The notes under the pieces are model-generated. The model made no database searches. It had not been told where the DNA came from and saw only the letters and a list, made by a program, of their open reading frames with translations. From Arthrobacter sp. (GTDB lineage Bacteria > Actinomycetota > Actinomycetes > Actinomycetales > Micrococcaceae): a stretch of DNA of 64,000 bases. The DNA lies in assembly GCA_023264815.1 (NCBI GenBank), contig JAHFUZ010000017.1, positions 1 through 64,000 on the forward strand, given 5' to 3'. Below, in pieces: positions 8,184 through 16,990 of this stretch; position 1 is the stretch's first letter, and the number at the start of each line of letters is the position of its first letter. A program made the position numbers and the translations under genes.

Positions 8184-11100
8184 ATGTTCCGGCTGGCACA
8201 ACTTTCACTGGCAAACCGGGCACTGATCGCGCTGATCACCGTGTTCGCATCGGTGTTCGGCGTGATCACCATGTCATCGCTGAAGCAGGAACTCATTCCG
8301 TCCATCGAGTTCCCGCAGATCACGGTGCTGACGGCCATGCCCGGGGCCTCCCCCGAGGTGGTGGACAAGCAGGTCAGCGGCCCGCTGGAGACAGCCCTCA
8401 ACGGAGTGGAGGGCCTGGAGTCCACCTCCTCGACGTCGCGTAACGGCACGTCGCAGATCACCATGGTCTTCACCTACGGAACGAACCTGGACAGGGCCCG
8501 GAACCAGATTGACCGGGCCATCTCCAACGCCAAACGGTCGCTGCCGGAGGACGTCCAGCCGCAGGCCTTCGCCGGCAGCATCAGCGACTTCCCCATCGTG
8601 TTCCTGGCCGTGTCCTCGGACAGGCCGCTCAGCGAACTCAATGCGGACCTGCAGCGGCTCTCCGTCCCCCGGCTCCAGAAAATCGACGGCGTCCGCGGCG
8701 CGGACGTGACCGGCGGGGCAACCCAGCACATCGAAGTCCTCCCGCGGCCGGACGCGATGGCCGCCAACGGTGCCACCATCGAGTCCATCCGGAACGCGCT
8801 GGGCAACAACGGTTCCCTGATTCCGGCCGGGACCATCGAGGAACAGGGCAAGACCCTGTCCCTGCAGATCGGCAGCCCGGTGGATTCCCTGGATACCATC
8901 AGGTCCCTTCCCCTGGGCGGGGCCAAAAACGGCGCGACGATCGGAACCGTGGCGGACGTCAGCCTGCGCGACGACGAACGCACGTCAATCACCCGGACCA
9001 ACGGCGAGGAAACGCTGGCGGTTTCCGTCACGAAGAAGCCCGAAGGTGACACGGTGGGGATCTCGCACGCGGTGAACGAGTCATTGGCCGGGCTGGAGGC
9101 GGAACTGGGCTCGAACGCCAAGTTCACTGCAGTGTTCGACCAGGCGCCGTTCATCGAGAAATCCATCAAGGACCTCACCACCGAAGGGCTGCTGGGGCTG
9201 GGCTTCGCCGTGGCCGTCATCCTGGTGTTCCTGATGTCCACCCGTTCCACCCTGGTGACGGCGGTGTCCATCCCGCTCTCCCTCCTGGTGACCTTCATTG
9301 GCCTCTCCGCCACTGGCTACTCGCTGAACATCCTCACCCTGGGCGGCCTCACCATTGCCATCGGCCGCGTGGTGGATGATTCCATCGTGGTGATCGAGAA
9401 CATCAAACGACACCTCAGCTACGGCGAGGAGAAGGTTGCCGCCATCCTCACCGCCATCCGGGAAGTGGCCGGCGCCATCACCGCCTCGACGCTGACCACC
9501 GTGGCCGTCTTCCTGCCGATCGCATTCGTGGGCGAGTTGGCGGGTGAGCTGTTCCGCCCCTTCGCGCTTACGGTCACCATGGCCCTGCTGGCGTCGTTGC
9601 TGGTTTCCCTGACCATTGTCCCGGTGCTCGCCTACTGGTTCCTCAAGACCCCGGCGGCCGCCGCCCCGGGTTCCGCGGCCGCCCGTGAGGCCGCGGCCGC
9701 GGCGCTGGCGAAGGCGCACGAAGCCGAACAGAAGAGTCGGCTGCAGCGCGGTTACCTGCCCATCCTCCGCAAAACCCAGAAGCATCCCGCCTGGACCCTC
9801 GTTGCTGCCCTGCTGGTCCTCGGCGGGACGGGCGCCATGACCCCGCTGCTGGCGACCAATCTCCTCGGCGATTCCGGCCAGAACAGCATGACGGTGCGCC
9901 AGGTGATGCCGGCCGGAACCAGCCTCGCGGACACGAGCTCCGCGGCGGTCAGGCTCGAGGAAGTCCTCCGAGGCATTGACGGGGTCAAGAACGTGCAGGT
10001 CACCTCCGGCAACGCCCAGGCCGGTTTTGCTGCCCTTACCTCCTCCGGCTCGTCCAACTCCACGTTCACTGTGGTGACGGATGAAAAGGTGAACCAGGCC
10101 AGGCTCCAGGAGACAGTCCGCACGGAGTTGGCCACCGTGGCCGATTCAGGGAAGGTCACTGTTGGCTCCCAGCAGGGCGGCTTTGGCACGTCCTCCACGG
10201 TGGACATCACCATCAAGGCCGCAACCTCCGAAGACCTCCGCACCGCCAGCGACGCCATGGTGGAAGCCATGACCGGCGTCCCGGAGACCAGCGAGGTGAC
10301 CACCAACCTCGCCGCCAACCAGCCGGTGGTCCAGGTCCGGGTGGACCGGGCCAGGACTGCGGCGGCAGGACTCAATGAGGAACAGGTGGCCGGCGTCCTG
10401 GCCGCCACCATCAGCCCCATCCCGGCCGGCACGGTGCGGATCGACACCAACGATTTCCCCGTCCAGATCGGCAAGGGCACGCGGTTCACCAGCATCGATG
10501 CCGTGCGCAGCATCGCCCTGCCGGCGGCGGCCGGCCCGGTGACCCTGGGCAGCATTGCCACCGTGGAACAGTTGGACGTGCCGGTTTCCATCACCGCCAG
10601 CAATGGCCAGCGGACCGCAAAAGTGTCAGTCACGCCGTCGGGCTCCAACCTCGGTGCGGTGAACACCGAAGTGCAGAAGCGCCTCGCCGATGTCCCCCTC
10701 CCGCCGGGCGTTACGGCCGAACTTGGTGGAGCCACCACTCAGCAGGCGGAGTCCTTCCAGCAGCTGGGCCTGGCGCTCCTCGCCGCCATCGCGATTGTCT
10801 ACGTCATCATGGTGGCGACCTTCAAGTCACTGATCCAGCCACTGATCCTCCTGGTTTCCGTCCCGTTCGCCGCCACCGGGGCCGTTGCCCTCCTGCTGGC
10901 GACCGGAGTCCCTTTGGGCCTGCCCTCGCTGATCGGCATGCTGATGCTGGTGGGCATTGTGGTGACCAACGCCATTGTGCTGATCGACCTCATCAACCAG
11001 TACCGGAAGCCCCGTAACGGGCTGCCCGGCATGAGCGTGGCCGACGCCATCACGCACGGCGCACGGCAGCGCCTCCGACCCATCCTGATGACGGCGCTGG

Positions 11101-11405
11101 CCACCGTGTTTGCCCTGACGCCCATGGCGCTGGGCCTGACCGGAGGCGGCGGCTTCATCTCCCAGCCGCTGGCAGTGGTGGTGATCGGCGGCTTGGTTTC
11201 CTCCACGGCCCTGACACTCGTGCTGGTACCGGTGCTGTACCGGCTCGTGGAGGGGCGGCGCGAACGCAAGGCGCTGCTGCGGGCCATGCAGGCGCGCCCT
11301 GAGTTTTCTGCCGCGGACGACGTCGACGCAGAGTTCAGCGATTGGACCACCGGAGCGGTTCCCAAGGTCAGCGGCCGCCGGGCCGCCCCGGGCGGGACAG
11401 AGTAA
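8184..11405 (+). CDS. RND-superfamily efflux transporter (AcrB/HAE1-like)
   Basis: 1073 residues with the duplicated RND plan: TM1 at about 10-30, a large extracytoplasmic loop, TM2-6, then the same again. The proton-relay aspartates of AcrB are conserved in GRVVDDSIVVIEN (Asp 398 and Asp 399). The second half has GIVVTNAIVLIDLINQYR in the matching helix. It should use the proton gradient to export a hydrophobic or amphipathic compound. The frame is open from 8064, but ATG 8184 has AGGAG at 8171-8175 and begins with the typical MFRLAQLSLANRALIALI, so the upstream extension is rejected. No membrane-fusion or outer-membrane partner is adjacent, as expected in a single-membrane host. Confidence 0.93.
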   Translation: MFRLAQLSLANRALIALITVFASVFGVITMSSLKQELIPSIEFPQITVLTAMPGASPEVVDKQVSGPLETALNGVEGLESTSSTSRNGTSQITMVFTYGTNLDRARNQIDRAISNAKRSLPEDVQPQAFAGSISDFPIVFLAVSSDRPLSELNADLQRLSVPRLQKIDGVRGADVTGGATQHIEVLPRPDAMAANGATIESIRNALGNNGSLIPAGTIEEQGKTLSLQIGSPVDSLDTIRSLPLGGAKNGATIGTVADVSLRDDERTSITRTNGEETLAVSVTKKPEGDTVGISHAVNESLAGLEAELGSNAKFTAVFDQAPFIEKSIKDLTTEGLLGLGFAVAVILVFLMSTRSTLVTAVSIPLSLLVTFIGLSATGYSLNILTLGGLTIAIGRVVDDSIVVIENIKRHLSYGEEKVAAILTAIREVAGAITASTLTTVAVFLPIAFVGELAGELFRPFALTVTMALLASLLVSLTIVPVLAYWFLKTPAAAAPGSAAAREAAAAALAKAHEAEQKSRLQRGYLPILRKTQKHPAWTLVAALLVLGGTGAMTPLLATNLLGDSGQNSMTVRQVMPAGTSLADTSSAAVRLEEVLRGIDGVKNVQVTSGNAQAGFAALTSSGSSNSTFTVVTDEKVNQARLQETVRTELATVADSGKVTVGSQQGGFGTSSTVDITIKAATSEDLRTASDAMVEAMTGVPETSEVTTNLAANQPVVQVRVDRARTAAAGLNEEQVAGVLAATISPIPAGTVRIDTNDFPVQIGKGTRFTSIDAVRSIALPAAAGPVTLGSIATVEQLDVPVSITASNGQRTAKVSVTPSGSNLGAVNTEVQKRLADVPLPPGVTAELGGATTQQAESFQQLGLALLAAIAIVYVIMVATFKSLIQPLILLVSVPFAATGAVALLLATGVPLGLPSLIGMLMLVGIVVTNAIVLIDLINQYRKPRNGLPGMSVADAITHGARQRLRPILMTALATVFALTPMALGLTGGGGFISQPLAVVVIGGLVSSTALTLVLVPVLYRLVEGRRERKALLRAMQARPEFSAADDVDAEFSDWTTGAVPKVSGRRAAPGGTE

Positions 11406-11449
11406 AAGCAAGGAATAATCCCGCCCAGGAAGCGTTATAACCTGCGATA

Positions 11450-11463
11450 CATGCAAATGCATG
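11450..11463. promoter_or_regulatory. Palindrome, candidate MarR operator
   Basis: CATGCA-AA-TGCATG is a perfect inverted repeat 57 bases before the flavoenzyme start. A TAGAGT -10-like element lies just downstream at about 11472. Because the second gene of this operon encodes a MarR regulator, this is the natural candidate for autoregulation. Confidence 0.45.
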
Positions 11464-11519
11464 AACATCTGGTAGAGTGGAAGCAATCCCAGAGCAGTCC
11501 AGGAACGGAAAGGCACACC

Positions 11520-12629
11520 ATGCAGATCGGCGTCTTCAGCGTCAGTGACATCACCACTGACCCCACCACCGGCCGGACCCCCACGGAGAACGAGCGCATC
11601 AAGGCATCCGTGGCAATCGCCAAAAAGGTCGAGGAAATCGGCATGGATGTCTACGCCATCGGTGAGCACCACAACCGCCCGTTCTTCTCCTCCTCCCCCA
11701 CCACCACCCTTGCCTACATTGCGGCCCAGACCGAGCGGATCACCCTCTCGACGGCCACCACGCTGATCACCACGAACGATCCGGTCAAGATCGCCGAAGA
11801 CTTCGCCATGCTCCAGCACCTGGCGGACGGCCGTGTTGACCTGGTCCTCGGCCGCGGCAACACGGCACCCGTCTACCCCTGGTTCGGCAAGAACATCCAG
11901 GACGGCGTGGAACTTGCCATCGAGAACTACAGCCTGCTGCGGCGGCTGTGGGACGAGGACACCGTCAACTGGTCCGGCAAGTTCCGCACCCCGCTGCAGA
12001 ACTTCACCTCCACCCCGCGTCCGCTCGACGGCGTGGCCCCCTTCGTGTGGCACGGCTCCATCCGGACACCACAGATCGCCGAAGTGGCCGCCTACTATGG
12101 CGACGGCTTCTTCGCGAACAACATCTTCTGGCCCAAGGAGCACTACCAGCAGCTGATCGGCCTCTACCGTGAGCGCTATGAGCACTACGGGCACGGCACC
12201 GCCGACCAGGCCATCGTGGGCCTCGGCGGCCAGTTCTTCATGCGCAAGAACTCCCAGGATGCCGTCAAGGAATTCCGTCCCTACTTCGACAGTGCCCCCG
12301 TTTACGGCCACGGCCCCTCGATGGAGGACTTCACCTCGCAGACTCCCCTCACCGTGGGCAGCCCGCAGGAAGTCATCGAGAAGACGCTGACGTTCCGTGA
12401 GTACTTCGGCGACTACCAGCGCCAGCTGTTCCTGATCGACCACGCCGGGCTGCCGCTGAAGACTGTCCTGGAGCAGCTGGACCTCTTCGGTGAGGAAGTC
12501 CTGCCGGTCCTGCGCAAGGAGTACGCCGCCAAGAAGCCCGCACACGTTCCCGATCCCCCCACCCACGCTGGCCGTGTGGCTGCCCTCCTGGCATCGCAGG
12601 CCAAAGAAGAAGCTTCGTCGGAGGCATGA
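11520..12629 (+). CDS. LLM-class flavin-dependent oxidoreductase
   Basis: 369 residues of the bacterial luciferase-like TIM-barrel fold. Family signatures are MDVYAIGEHHNRPFFSSSP, TTLITTNDPVKIAEDFAMLQ and ADGRVDLVLGRGNTAPVYPW, which together match the group of luciferase-like proteins found widely in actinobacteria (CE1758-like, by memory). It should use reduced FMN to oxidise an organic substrate that cannot be named from sequence. ATG 11520 is chosen over the earlier in-frame ATG 11451 because GGAAAGG sits just upstream and because 11451 lies in the putative operator. The stop overlaps the start of the following MarR gene (ATGATG), so the pair is co-translated. Confidence 0.88.
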   Translation: MQIGVFSVSDITTDPTTGRTPTENERIKASVAIAKKVEEIGMDVYAIGEHHNRPFFSSSPTTTLAYIAAQTERITLSTATTLITTNDPVKIAEDFAMLQHLADGRVDLVLGRGNTAPVYPWFGKNIQDGVELAIENYSLLRRLWDEDTVNWSGKFRTPLQNFTSTPRPLDGVAPFVWHGSIRTPQIAEVAAYYGDGFFANNIFWPKEHYQQLIGLYRERYEHYGHGTADQAIVGLGGQFFMRKNSQDAVKEFRPYFDSAPVYGHGPSMEDFTSQTPLTVGSPQEVIEKTLTFREYFGDYQRQLFLIDHAGLPLKTVLEQLDLFGEEVLPVLRKEYAAKKPAHVPDPPTHAGRVAALLASQAKEEASSEA

Positions 12630-13090
12630 TGGCTGCCGAAACTCCGAGCCGCCTCGCAGCGGAAACCTGGGAGTCACTCTTCCGGGCCCAGGTGGCGGTG
12701 ATGCGGAAGCTCCAGACGGGCAAGGCCTTCAAGACCGTGGCCATCAACGAGTACGACGTCCTGTTCACGCTCTCCCGGTGCCCCTCCGGCTGGCTTCGGC
12801 TCAACGAGCTCAATGACCACGTCCTGCTGAGCCAGTCGAGCCTCAGCAGGCTGGTGGAGAGGCTCGAAAAGCGCGGACTCGTGGACCGGATGCCGGCGCC
12901 GGACGACGGCCGCGGTGTGCTGCTGAAACTGACTGAGGAAGGCGCCGCCCTGCAGAAGGAAGTGGGCCGTGAGCACGTTCGGGACATTTCCACCCTGGTG
13001 GGGCCCGCCCTGACCGTTGCGGAACAGAAGGAGCTGCAGCGGCTGACGGACAAGCTCCGCGCATCCGTGGCGGCCCGGCCCGGGAAATAG
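12626..13090 (+). CDS. MarR-family regulator co-transcribed with the flavoenzyme
   Basis: 154 residues with a MarR winged-helix core: LNELNDHVLLSQSSLSRLVE is the helix-turn-helix and DRMPAPDDGRGVLLKLTEEG the wing. It overlaps the flavoenzyme stop by four bases, with two possible ATG codons (12626 and 12629) after GTCGGAGG. It probably represses its own operon through the palindrome at 11450-11463 and releases it when the flavoenzyme's substrate is present; that is inference from arrangement. Its stop is one base from the stop of the convergent transglutaminase gene, so transcripts from both sides must overlap. Confidence 0.87.
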   Translation: MMAAETPSRLAAETWESLFRAQVAVMRKLQTGKAFKTVAINEYDVLFTLSRCPSGWLRLNELNDHVLLSQSSLSRLVERLEKRGLVDRMPAPDDGRGVLLKLTEEGAALQKEVGREHVRDISTLVGPALTVAEQKELQRLTDKLRASVAARPGK

Positions 13091-13091
13091 G

Positions 13092-13898
13092 CTAGCCCAG
13101 GACCACCAGCCGGGACGGATCCTCGGACGGCAGCTCCCCGTTGACCACGGCGTTGACCCGCAGCTCATGCAGGGTCAGGCGGCCGCCGACGGTGGACAGG
13201 AACGCCGTATCGGACGAGTCCCGGCCGGCCGTAATCCGCAGCATCGACTCCCGCGGGGCCAGCCCCGTGGGGTCGATGACATGCCAGGCGCCGTTAACAT
13301 GGGCCTCGGCCACGGCGTGAAAGTCCATCGGCGAAAGCCCCGGCGCATAGACCGCAGCGAGGCGTGCGGGGATGTCCTTGGAGCGAAGCAGTGCGATGGC
13401 CAGATGCGCGAAGTCCCGGCAGACCCCGCGGCGGTGCAGGAGCGTTTCGACGGCACCGTCAGTGCCCCTGGACGAACCGCTGACATACTTGAGCTCGCCA
13501 AAAACCCAATTCCGAACGGCCCGCAGCAGTTCTTCGCCATGCAGGCCGCCGAATTCGGCGTAGGCGGTGGGAAGGAGCCGGTCGGATTCCGCATACCGGC
13601 TCGGCCGGACGTAGCGGATGAGTTCCGCCATTGTCGCTTCTTCCGGCTCCGCCCTGCCTGCCACCGTCGCCGTGTAGTCAATGGTCACTTCGGCTGGCTC
13701 AGCGAACTCCATGTAGTGGAGGCGGCCGCCGTGGTGGTCGGCAAGTTCGCGCAGCGGAACGGGGACGCCGGCGGCCGTGACGGTCAGCGATTCGTCAAAC
13801 GACGTGTAGCCGGGGTTCTTGGCTACGGCGATGGCCAGGGCCGCCTTGGTGTGGGCCACGGTCTTAAAGACCATGCGTGCGGCAACGGTGCGTTCCAT
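13092..13898 (-). CDS. Transglutaminase-like domain protein
   Basis: 268 residues. An N-terminal beta domain (1-95) of the bacterial transglutaminase-like type is followed by the papain-like core. The catalytic triad is complete: Cys 160 in HRRGVCRDFAHLA, His 194 in SPMDFHAVAEAHV and Asp 209 in WHVIDPTGLAP. Proteins of this build are cytoplasmic thiol peptidases or transferases with few known substrates; no signal peptide is present. The start ATG has GGAG at close spacing. It converges with the MarR gene at one-base distance and lies 70 bases downstream of the lipoprotein gene on the same strand. Confidence 0.88.
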   Translation of the reverse strand: MERTVAARMVFKTVAHTKAALAIAVAKNPGYTSFDESLTVTAAGVPVPLRELADHHGGRLHYMEFAEPAEVTIDYTATVAGRAEPEEATMAELIRYVRPSRYAESDRLLPTAYAEFGGLHGEELLRAVRNWVFGELKYVSGSSRGTDGAVETLLHRRGVCRDFAHLAIALLRSKDIPARLAAVYAPGLSPMDFHAVAEAHVNGAWHVIDPTGLAPRESMLRITAGRDSSDTAFLSTVGGRLTLHELRVNAVVNGELPSEDPSRLVVLG

Positions 13899-13968
13899 GT
13901 ATCTCCGGGGGTGTGGGGTAGTGGCAGGACAGCCGCGCTCCCGGGATCCTGTAGGGCCGGAGGCAGGA

Positions 13969-14766
13969 CTAGTTTTTGATCTCCAGAGACATTAGCATCC
14001 GTTGCACATTAGCGAAGTCCGGGCTCTCGTCCACATACTTCGCCGCCTGGCCCAGCGTATCGAAAGCCTTCGCCGGGGCCACTTTCTCGTCCGGAGCATA
14101 GGCCTTCAGGACCACCACGTCGCCAAACGAGTAGTCGCCCTTGCCGGCCGGGCCCCGGACCACGTTGCGCAGTTCGCACGCCTGCCCGTCGGCCCCGCCC
14201 ACAATGTTGGTAATGCCATACGAGCCAAAATACCGGTAGCCCTGGATCACCCGGAACACGGCATGCGGTGCGATGGTGTTTTCGCCGGCCAGGCCGGGAA
14301 CCTCCACGGGCACGCTGCTGATGACAATGTAGGGCTTCTTCCCGCCGTCAGGACATGCCGTCTCCGAGGGCGGCAATCCGGTGCGCAGGGCAGCAATGAA
14401 AGTGCCGTCCTGCTTTTTGACCTCCACTGCCACCGCGCCCGGCAATGTCCCCTCCGCAGGGGATACGGACTGGGCAATCCACTCTTCGGGCAGGTCGAAA
14501 CTGACCGTCTTCGCGGGGTCGCTGTAGGTTTTCCACGCTGATGCCGTAGCAGCCGGGCCCGGGGTTGCGGCTGCTGCGGTGCCGGAAGTCGCAGCAGGAT
14601 CCGGCGAGGCCGCGCCGCTGCCGGAGGTTCCGGGGGCGGCGGACGGGCCGGGCTGCGCTGTCCATGCGGAACCACCGCCGCCGGGTGCACTGCACCCGGC
14701 CGCCAGCGCACCGGCGAACAGCACCGCAGTGGCCCTCAGCCCCCACGTTGTCGCCATGCCTCTCAT
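13969..14766 (-). CDS. Lipoprotein of unknown function
   Basis: 265 residues. A signal peptide ends at LAAGC (Cys 25), then comes a Gly/Ala/Pro/Ser/Thr spacer to about residue 75 and a globular domain with PAKTVSFDLPEEWIAQSVSP. That stretch resembles the opening of PsbP/LpqN-like or DUF-type surface domains that begin with a DLPxxW motif. The domain has two cysteines (in ETACPDGGKK and GQACELRNVV) that could form a disulfide outside the cell. I do not recognise a specific family. A TAGGCT -10 element six bases before ATG 14766 indicates a leaderless message divergent from the DUF1684 gene. Confidence 0.8.
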   Translation of the reverse strand: MRGMATTWGLRATAVLFAGALAAGCSAPGGGGSAWTAQPGPSAAPGTSGSGAASPDPAATSGTAAAATPGPAATASAWKTYSDPAKTVSFDLPEEWIAQSVSPAEGTLPGAVAVEVKKQDGTFIAALRTGLPPSETACPDGGKKPYIVISSVPVEVPGLAGENTIAPHAVFRVIQGYRYFGSYGITNIVGGADGQACELRNVVRGPAGKGDYSFGDVVVLKAYAPDEKVAPAKAFDTLGQAAKYVDESPDFANVQRMLMSLEIKN

Positions 14767-14772
14767 GGTGCC

Positions 14773-14778
14773 AGCCTA
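14773..14778 (-). promoter_or_regulatory. -10 element of the lipoprotein gene (leaderless)
   Basis: TAGGCT on the minus strand, six bases before ATG 14766. Confidence 0.55.
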
Positions 14779-14847
14779 GCGGCGGACGACGGCGGCGGCG
14801 CCCCGGTGCCCCGTGTCGCCGTCGGGCGTTCCCTCTGTCCGAGGGAC

Positions 14848-14853
14848 TAGGCT
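14848..14853 (+). promoter_or_regulatory. -10 element of the DUF1684 gene (leaderless)
   Basis: TAGGCT, seven bases before ATG 14861. It is the same hexamer as the divergent lipoprotein promoter 70 bases away. Confidence 0.55.
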
Positions 14854-14860
14854 GGTGGCT

Positions 14861-15523
14861 ATGGCGGATGAGCAGCACGGCACGGACCCAGGGAGCCTGG
14901 CGGACATCTCTGCCCTCGACATCGCGGATTGGCGGCTGCGGACGTTTGCCCTGTACGAAACCGTCCGGAAGATTGCCGCAGACAGCCCGGAAGAAGCCCA
15001 CGCCCAGTGGCGCCATGAACGGGACCGGTTGTTCGCGACGCACCCGGCGTCGGCCCTCACACCGCAGGACAAGGCCCGGTTCTCCGGGCTGAAGACGGCC
15101 GACTACGACCCCATCTACCGTTTCTACGTGCCGCTCACCCTCGAAGGGGCAGGCCGGGAGATGAGCGTGCAGACCGCCACCGACGGCGTGGTCAATTTTG
15201 TCCGGCTGGGAACTTTCGACCTTCCCGAGATGGGCCAACTTGCGGTGTGGAAGCTCCATGGTTACGGCGGCGGGATCTTCGTGCCGTTCCGGGACGCCAC
15301 TGCCGGCCAGCCCGGCGGCACGTACGGCGCCGGCAGGTACCTCCTGGACACCATCAAGGGGGCGTTCCATGGGGTCCAGGGCTCGGGTCCCGGTGCTGAG
15401 TTCGTCCTGGATTTCAACTTCGCCTACAACCCGTCCTGCGCCTACAACGAGGCCTGGGCCTGCCCGCTGCCCGGTCCGTCCAACCGCCTGGCCGTGGAAA
15501 TTCCCGTGGGCGAACTGTACTGA
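14861..15523 (+). CDS. DUF1684 domain protein
   Basis: 220 residues. The central and C-terminal part follows DUF1684: a beta-rich core with GGGIFVPFRDATAGQPGGTY and the family hallmark DFNFAYNPSCAYNEAWACPL, then PGPSNRLAVEIPVGEL. The two cysteines of the hallmark are conserved in the family. Function is unknown; a hydrolase or ligand-binding role has been guessed for the family, without evidence here. No signal peptide, so it is cytoplasmic. The start is ATG 14861 rather than the in-frame codon at 14813, because a -10 element ends seven bases before it. Confidence 0.87.
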   Translation: MADEQHGTDPGSLADISALDIADWRLRTFALYETVRKIAADSPEEAHAQWRHERDRLFATHPASALTPQDKARFSGLKTADYDPIYRFYVPLTLEGAGREMSVQTATDGVVNFVRLGTFDLPEMGQLAVWKLHGYGGGIFVPFRDATAGQPGGTYGAGRYLLDTIKGAFHGVQGSGPGAEFVLDFNFAYNPSCAYNEAWACPLPGPSNRLAVEIPVGELY

Positions 15524-15580
15524 TGCCGGCGGCCCGGTGAGCTGAGCCGCCGAGGTCCGGGTCCACCGGCCCGGAGGACG

Positions 15581-15586
15581 TAGGAT
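15581..15586 (+). promoter_or_regulatory. -10 element of the FAH-family gene (leaderless)
   Basis: TAGGAT, six bases before ATG 15593. Confidence 0.55.
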
Positions 15587-15592
15587 GTCCAC

Positions 15593-16441
15593 ATGACTCC
15601 CCGTGCCCCGCACCGTATTGCCCGTGTCCGCCCGCTGTCCGCGGCTGCCGCTGATGAACACTACTTCGTCGCCAATGATGCCCCGGACTTCGCGTCCCGT
15701 GCCGGCCGGTCATGGACGGTGGTTGATTCTCCGTTCGGTACCTCGCGCGCCAACGCCAACAGCCCGGCACGGACCGGCTGGGAGGCCGGCGACGCAGTGG
15801 AGCAGGATTCCTTTACGTTCCTGGCACCGTCGGTCCCGGTCAATGTCCTGGGCATGGCCCACAACACTGGCCAGCCCGGCCGCGACCTCCCACCACAGGC
15901 GTTCCACAAGGCCGCCTCCAGCGTGATAGGCCCGGGCGAGGCGATCGAACTAAGCTCCACCGTGGGCTACGTGGACCCGGAAGCCGAACTGACCATCGTC
16001 GTCGGCCGTACTGTCCGCGGCCTGACGCTGGACACCGCGCGGGACGCGGTCCTCGGCTTCACTATCGGCAACGATGTCTCCGCCCGCGACCTGCAGAAGT
16101 CGGACGAACTGTGGATCAGCGCCAAGAGCCAGGACACCTTCACCCCCGTGGGGCCATGGATCGTCACCGGGCTCGATGACTCCAGCCTCGCCATTGGCAT
16201 CGTGCACAACGGCACCGAACTGAAGCCGGCCAGCAGCGCCGACCTCGGCTGGAAAGTGGACGAAATCCTTGTGTACCTCACCTCGTTCATGACCTTGCAC
16301 GCGGGCGATCTGGTCCTCACCGGGTTCCCGGCCGAATGCGCACGCATCCGCCCCGGAGACACCGTGGTGTGCAGGGTGGAGGGCATCGGCGAACTTTCCA
16401 ACCCGGTTGAGGCTGCGTCCTGGGAGGAAGCACGCCCCTGA
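15593..16441 (+). CDS. Fumarylacetoacetate hydrolase family protein
   Basis: 282 residues of the FAH fold. The three metal ligands are visible with the spacing seen in FAHD1-type enzymes: Glu 130 and Glu 132 in YVDPEAELTIVVG and Asp 161 in TIGNDVSARDLQ, 29 residues on. The C-terminal DLVLTGFPAECARIRPGDTV is also typical. Such enzymes use Mg or Mn to cleave or decarboxylate beta-diketo acids such as acylpyruvates or oxaloacetate. The substrate here is unknown because no catabolic genes surround it. The start codon is fixed by the adjacent -10. GtrA follows after 18 bases on the same strand. Confidence 0.88.
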   Translation: MTPRAPHRIARVRPLSAAAADEHYFVANDAPDFASRAGRSWTVVDSPFGTSRANANSPARTGWEAGDAVEQDSFTFLAPSVPVNVLGMAHNTGQPGRDLPPQAFHKAASSVIGPGEAIELSSTVGYVDPEAELTIVVGRTVRGLTLDTARDAVLGFTIGNDVSARDLQKSDELWISAKSQDTFTPVGPWIVTGLDDSSLAIGIVHNGTELKPASSADLGWKVDEILVYLTSFMTLHAGDLVLTGFPAECARIRPGDTVVCRVEGIGELSNPVEAASWEEARP

Positions 16442-16459
16442 TGTGTCAGGCTGGAGCCT

Positions 16460-16951
16460 ATGGAATCCCCTGCTGTGACCCAAGCCCGGCTGACGCAGCA
16501 GCCCACCCGCCGTGTACCGGCCACCAGGCATTACCGCGGTGTGTTGAAATTCCCGGTGGTGCGCCAACTCATACGGTTCACCGGAGTGGGCGTCATCTGC
16601 ACGGCCACCTCGCTGGCCCTGTACGCGCTGCTCCGCCAGTGGATTGACCCGCAGCTGGCCAATGCGGCGGCGCTGATTGTCACGTCCATCATGAACACCG
16701 CCCTGAACCGCCGGCTGACCTTCAAGATCACGTCCAACCGGAAGCGGGCGCAGGACCACCTGAACGGGCTGATCCTCATTGGTATTGCCCTGGTCATTAC
16801 CGGCAGCAGCCTGGGGATTCTGCACTGGATCCACCCGGAGGCCACCGTGGCCGACGAGCTCTGGACCACCACCCTGTCCGGCTTTGCCGCCACGGCCGTG
16901 CGGTTCACCCTGCTGCGGCACTGGATCTTCCGCCGGGCGCGCCACATCTGA
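16460..16951 (+). CDS. GtrA-family membrane protein
   Basis: 163 residues with four predicted membrane helices at about 38-60, 66-86, 105-125 and 133-155. GtrA features are LIRFTGVGVICTATSLALYA in the first helix and MNTALNRRLTFKITS after the second, where an Asn-Arg-x-Thr-Phe motif is typical. GtrA-like proteins are thought to help move lipid-linked sugars across the membrane. No glycosyltransferase gene lies beside it, so its partner is elsewhere. It follows the FAH gene closely and may be transcribed with it. It converges with nadS across 39 bases in which I see no terminator. Confidence 0.87.
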   Translation: MESPAVTQARLTQQPTRRVPATRHYRGVLKFPVVRQLIRFTGVGVICTATSLALYALLRQWIDPQLANAAALIVTSIMNTALNRRLTFKITSNRKRAQDHLNGLILIGIALVITGSSLGILHWIHPEATVADELWTTTLSGFAATAVRFTLLRHWIFRRARHI

Positions 16952-16990
16952 CCCACTCCTCCCAACCTACTCAGCGGGGCTGCGGGGACG

